Assembly (NCBI GenBank): GCA_002317245.1
Contig: DCIU01000124.1
Span: forward strand, 4,025-13,366
From: Lachnospiraceae bacterium UBA1718
Lineage (GTDB): Bacteria > Bacillota > Clostridia > Lachnospirales > Lachnospiraceae
DNA length: 9,342 nt
Direction: 5' to 3'
The position numbers and the translations under genes are program-made. Positions 6,028 through 9,342 of the stretch are shown piece after piece (position 1 is the stretch's first letter; each line of letters opens with the position of its first letter). The notes under the pieces were generated by a model. That model searched no databases. It was not told the origin of the DNA and worked only from the letters and a program-made list of their open reading frames with translations.

Positions 6028-7152
6028 TTATTCTTCCATAGTAGACTTTTTGCGTTTATCACCCTGTAACCCTACATTGAGAACTACCCCAATTCCAATA
6101 TAGAGACTCACTAGCGATGTTAATCCATAGCTAACGAAAGGAAGCGGAATACCTGTATTTGGCAGAAGACCTGTCGTAACAGCAATATTCATAAAGCCCT
6201 GAATAGAAATTAGTGCACCCATTGCGTTAGCAATAATTGCACCTGACAGATTCGGTGAGAATCTGGCAACTCTCATACATTCTATAGCAATCAGTGTAAG
6301 CAGAATAATTACAGCTGCTGCTCCAATGAACCCCATCTCTTCACCAATAACAGCATAAATAAAGTCTGTCTGCGGCTCCGAAATAAAGTTACCATTTTTA
6401 ACTGATGCAACAATATTATTATTTAGACCCTTACCAGTTAACATACCTGATGAAATAGCTGTTATAGAATTCAACTGCTGGTAAGCCGCCGAATCAGCGT
6501 ACTTCTCTGGGTTCAGCCAGGCCTGGATACGAGTAATCTGATAACCCTGCAGAACACTCTGTCCCTCCTGCATAATAATACTGAAGAATACAATTCCAAG
6601 AGGAATTACAGTGCCCAATACTATGAATACATACCTGTAATCCAGTCCACCAATGAATATCATTACACAGAAGGTAACGACAATCATAATTGATGTAGAA
6701 AGGTCAGGCTCCTTAAATACAAGCAACAGTGGGACAACCAGTAAAAGTATCATTGTTACAAGCATTTTAAAGGTATTGAGCTTATCTTTATACTTCATAA
6801 TAAACTGTGAATAGAACAAAATCAACAGAATTTTGGCCAGCTCAGAAGGCTGAAACTGGAAGCCGATATTAATCCATCTCTTCGATCCATTTACCTCTAC
6901 ACCGGCTATAAGAACCGCTATAAGGAAGGCTATATTAGCGCCATACAGTATCCATTTCAGGTACCCATACCAGTTATAATTAATCAAGGAAACAATTATC
7001 ATAAGAATGATTCCAACGATAATTCCATATAACTGTCTGTCCTGTACAGACTGCTTGGCGGAGCCTATTGCGAAGTATCCAATAAAAGATAATGCAACTA
7101 CGAAAATAATCAGTTTGAAGTTGTAATTAATTAGTCTATATTGACGTAACAT
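6028..7152 (-). CDS. rodA: RodA, SEDS-family peptidoglycan glycosyltransferase
   Basis: This 374-residue polytopic membrane protein has about ten hydrophobic segments. It polymerises lipid II into glycan strands for side-wall growth, working with PBP2. Family motifs appear in order: 'GSKRWINIGFQFQPSE' near 89-104, including Trp93 at the conserved Arg-Trp; 'KEPDLSTS' at 147-154; 'SEPQTDFIYAVIGEE' at 258-272, where Asp263 matches the essential Asp of RodA; and 'PLPFVSYG' at 336-343. The usual GGSS after 'SYG' reads Gly-Leu-Thr-Ser here, a modest variation. The start ATG lies inside the end of minC and has GGAG 8 nt upstream, within the minC coding sequence, which suggests translational coupling. 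FtsW or SpoVE are alternatives within the family, but the PBP2 neighbour favours RodA. Confidence 0.94.
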   Translation of the reverse strand: MLRQYRLINYNFKLIIFVVALSFIGYFAIGSAKQSVQDRQLYGIIVGIILMIIVSLINYNWYGYLKWILYGANIAFLIAVLIAGVEVNGSKRWINIGFQFQPSELAKILLILFYSQFIMKYKDKLNTFKMLVTMILLLVVPLLLVFKEPDLSTSIMIVVTFCVMIFIGGLDYRYVFIVLGTVIPLGIVFFSIIMQEGQSVLQGYQITRIQAWLNPEKYADSAAYQQLNSITAISSGMLTGKGLNNNIVASVKNGNFISEPQTDFIYAVIGEEMGFIGAAAVIILLTLIAIECMRVARFSPNLSGAIIANAMGALISIQGFMNIAVTTGLLPNTGIPLPFVSYGLTSLVSLYIGIGVVLNVGLQGDKRKKSTMEE

Positions 7153-7798
7153 TAATTAAATTCTCCGGATCAGCAATCTCACAGATGAGAGCTCCATCCT
7201 TCTCATATACAATGCAAGGCTCATCTTTTCTCTTATCAAATAAGCCCTTCTTAATATTCTTAAGTTCAAGTGAACCAATCTTACAGAGAGTCGGATTCAT
7301 TCTGACTGCATATACCATATGTCCAGGATCTCCGAACATGCCGGCATATACCTCTCCGTTGAGTTCACCAAGTACAATAACATCCTTGTTGGCAGCAATA
7401 GTTCCGCCCTTCATTACATTACCAAGGATAAAAAGATTGCCATCAGAGTCAATTACCTGGTCGGCTAATACATTACCCTTATAATATCTGCAATTAGCCT
7501 CTTCATACTGCTGTTCAACACGCTTAAGAGCCTTAACAAACCTCTTGTTAGTCTCCTCGTTCTTGCCGACAAGACAGATAATTTCAAGATCTGAATGCTC
7601 TTCGATAGTCTGAATTAGTACAATCTCCTCTTCTGGGCTTAATGTTCGTCCTTCAACAGAGATTGCAACTGCAGCATTCTTGAAAAACTTGCGTGATTCT
7701 TCGAATTTCTTAGCAATTTCAACTATTAATGTCTCGAAGGGCTGGCTGTCATTAACATGAATAGATAATCCGCCCTGATAACTCTTAATAATTACCAT
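7136..7798 (-). CDS. minC: Septum-site determining protein MinC, with altered MinD-binding motif
   Basis: This 220-residue protein has the two MinC domains: an N-terminal alpha/beta domain (about 1-95), which in known MinC antagonises FtsZ, and a C-terminal right-handed beta-helix (about 105-212) containing 'GNLFILGNV', 'VIVLGELNGEVYAG' and 'NPTLCKIG'. The start is ATG with GGAGG only 4 nt upstream. In characterised MinC the beta-helix binds the ATPase MinD through an RSGQ signature; the aligned residues here are Leu-Ala-Asp-Gln (111-114), and a usual Gly of the next turn is Lys138. No minD or minE follows: the gene overlaps rodA by 17 nt. Lying between PBP2 and rodA it would be made with the elongation machinery. 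The family call is secure. Whether it still positions the septum, or acts on FtsZ without MinD, is open. Confidence 0.92.
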   Translation of the reverse strand: MVIIKSYQGGLSIHVNDSQPFETLIVEIAKKFEESRKFFKNAAVAISVEGRTLSPEEEIVLIQTIEEHSDLEIICLVGKNEETNKRFVKALKRVEQQYEEANCRYYKGNVLADQVIDSDGNLFILGNVMKGGTIAANKDVIVLGELNGEVYAGMFGDPGHMVYAVRMNPTLCKIGSLELKNIKKGLFDKRKDEPCIVYEKDGALICEIADPENLINVTSI

Positions 7799-7809
7799 AA
7801 ATCCTCCAA

Positions 7810-9342
7810 TTAATCTCCTGCAGCTACAACAACATCATTAATATTGTTAGCTGTACCAGTTACGATACTGTCCTCATCCTCTATCTTGAAGTAATACTTA
7901 TAGACATCTCTTGTTGCTCTGGCGGCATAGTCTGATGAATAACCAAAAGCAATACGTGTTGCTACGGCAATCTGAGGATTCTCATATGGGGCATAGCTTA
8001 CAAATAAAGCGTGGTTAGTTCTGCTCTTTGATTCCTGAGCAGTACCTGTCTTACCAGCAACAGTAACTCCAAGATCGTTATAATATGCCTTTTTCTGAAC
8101 CACTCGTCTCATACCTGTATGGATAGCATTCCAGTAGGCACTTGGCATATCAACAATATTACGAATCTCTGGTGTGAAGTCCTTAATAAGATTGTTATTA
8201 GAATCTTCTACCTTATCCAGAAGACTTAACTTATAGCATGTACCATTATTGGCAACAGTATTGACATATCTTGCCAGGCCAACTGTTGTATAGTTGTTGG
8301 TACCCTGACCAATTGCAGACAGAACAGGATAAGCATCAGATACTTCAGGCTCAGACTCTTCGATCTCTATACCCGACTTCTCGGATAATCCATACAAATC
8401 AGCGTATTTGTAGAGCTTTTCAAGACCTAAATTCTCCTTATATACTCCATTGTCGTCCAATGATAACTGGTAACCAACTTCGTAGAAGAAGGAGTTACAA
8501 GAATTCTCAATACCCCCCGCTACTGTTAGAGCACCATGGGAACTAGGATATGCCCAGCATCTGTATATTTCATTCTCGAATCTGTCGAAGAAACCTCTAC
8601 AGGTAATTGTAGATGATGTACTTACAACGCCTTCCATAAGGGCTGCGGTTGAAGATACCATCTTAAAGGTAGAACCAGGCGCTGTCTTCTGCTGGGTAGC
8701 ATAATTCCATAATGGCTTGGACAAATCGTTCTGCAGCTTAGCATAGTATTCAGCATCAATACTGTTGGCAAGACGATTATTGTCATAGCTTGGATAAGTT
8801 ACAAGGGCTAATACCTCGCCATTCATATTAGTAATTACACAGGATGCAGAATATGGATCTAAGGCTAACTGAGCTGGTGTAATATACAGATTCTCAATTA
8901 GATACAGCATGAAATTATATGGATTCATAACACTGTTATAGAACTTTTTCTGCTCTTCAGCAGTTATAGAGATTGCATCCTGTTCAAGGAGGGTTGCAAT
9001 TATCGTATAACCACTAATCTCTCCATTACGAATCATGTACTTATACATCTTCTTGGAGAAAGAATTACTATCTTCCAGAGTCTCAAGAATATAGTCACAT
9101 AATCTCTCATACTCCTCTGCAGAATCCGAATATTCACTTGTAAGCTCAATCTTAGTGGCATCAATCCAGTTCTTGCTGATACAGTACTTAAGGTATTCTG
9201 CCATAGAGATTGTCTCATCCACTCTCCATGCCAGATAAGTAGCGTCCTCCTTATCCACTAAGGAATCCACAATTATCCCATTATCATTAAGCATAGAGAT
9301 GATATAAGACTCATATATCTGATATTCCTCTGATAACTGCTC
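7810..9342 (-). CDS. mrdA: Penicillin-binding protein 2-like transpeptidase (partial, N-terminus outside window)
   Basis: The frame stays open to the window edge, so this is the C-terminal 510 residues of a larger protein; the membrane anchor and start lie outside. Counting from the first residue in the window, the penicillin-binding triad is intact: STFK with nucleophile Ser224 and Lys227, SCN at 281-283, and KTGT at 431-434. A GQG motif before the last box and the 'LVTYPSYDNN' segment are typical of class B PBPs. It crosslinks peptidoglycan stem peptides on the outer face of the membrane. The gene order PBP-minC-rodA points to the elongasome PBP2 that pairs with RodA, rather than a septal FtsI or a sporulation SpoVD. 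It ends in TAA 11 nt before minC, so the two are almost certainly co-transcribed. Class B PBP is certain; the MrdA assignment rests on context. Confidence 0.9.
   Translation of the reverse strand, partial: EQLSEEYQIYESYIISMLNDNGIIVDSLVDKEDATYLAWRVDETISMAEYLKYCISKNWIDATKIELTSEYSDSAEEYERLCDYILETLEDSNSFSKKMYKYMIRNGEISGYTIIATLLEQDAISITAEEQKKFYNSVMNPYNFMLYLIENLYITPAQLALDPYSASCVITNMNGEVLALVTYPSYDNNRLANSIDAEYYAKLQNDLSKPLWNYATQQKTAPGSTFKMVSSTAALMEGVVSTSSTITCRGFFDRFENEIYRCWAYPSSHGALTVAGGIENSCNSFFYEVGYQLSLDDNGVYKENLGLEKLYKYADLYGLSEKSGIEIEESEPEVSDAYPVLSAIGQGTNNYTTVGLARYVNTVANNGTCYKLSLLDKVEDSNNNLIKDFTPEIRNIVDMPSAYWNAIHTGMRRVVQKKAYYNDLGVTVAGKTGTAQESKSRTNHALFVSYAPYENPQIAVATRIAFGYSSDYAARATRDVYKYYFKIEDEDSIVTGTANNINDVVVAAGD

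Noticed and set aside
7136..7152. Frameshifted remnant of minD/minE between minC and rodA
   Set aside because: The genes overlap and both are full length, so there is no room for any remnant.
8271..8546. Plus-strand 91-codon frame inside the PBP gene
   Set aside because: It is the antisense shadow of the transpeptidase domain, whose catalytic boxes are intact on the minus strand.
1..9342. Mobile elements, CRISPR arrays, tRNA or rRNA genes
   Set aside because: No transposase, integrase, direct-repeat arrays or tRNA-like cloverleaf were seen; the window is filled with housekeeping genes.

Overview
All eleven genes in this window lie on the minus strand, so it is read here from high to low coordinates. 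The base composition is moderately AT-rich. Shine-Dalgarno sites are of the GGAG/GGAGG type, non-ATG starts are frequent, genes are tightly packed, and the content is peptidoglycan and cell-division loci. Together these point to a Gram-positive Firmicute, most likely an anaerobic Clostridia of the Lachnospiraceae type. The lineage is inferred from gene families and order, not from a database search.

Region A (9342 to about 4656) is one compact wall-elongation and division operon: the 3' part of a class B penicillin-binding protein (PBP2-like), minC, rodA, mgsA (methylglyoxal synthase) and a lipoprotein D-Ala-D-Ala carboxypeptidase. Junctions are overlaps or gaps under 20 nt. PBP2 and RodA are the transpeptidase and glycosyltransferase of the elongasome, and the carboxypeptidase trims stem peptides. 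minC is followed directly by rodA, with no minD or minE, and its MinD-contact motif is degenerate.

Region B (about 4655 to 4081) is a small, self-contained transcription unit. It has a good sigma-A type promoter (TTGTAT, 17 nt, TATAAT), a short 5'-UTR hairpin, a strong SD, a 139-residue P-loop protein of unknown function, and a terminator-like hairpin.

Region C (4057 to 1489) is a second division cluster: an HlyD-like membrane adaptor with no visible transporter partner, a YggS/YlmE PLP-binding protein, and SepF, which links FtsZ to the membrane. A strong intrinsic terminator follows sepF.

Region D (1425 to 1) holds aroB (3-dehydroquinate synthase) overlapping lspA (signal peptidase II), which runs off the window edge. 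In Bacillus subtilis the stretch between sepF and lspA carries ylmG, ylmH, divIVA and ileS; here only aroB is found.

The main biological point is a MinC that has lost its expected operon partners MinD/MinE and carries a changed MinD-binding signature, while divIVA, the other known polar cue for Min proteins, is absent from its usual place beside sepF. Secondary points are a Glu in place of the catalytic Asp of MgsA, an apparently well-expressed orphan P-loop protein, and two genes (hlyD-like and aroB) whose SD lies immediately behind a hairpin. Every stretch over 300 bases is covered by a gene; the longest non-coding gap is about 100 bases, upstream of the P-loop gene.
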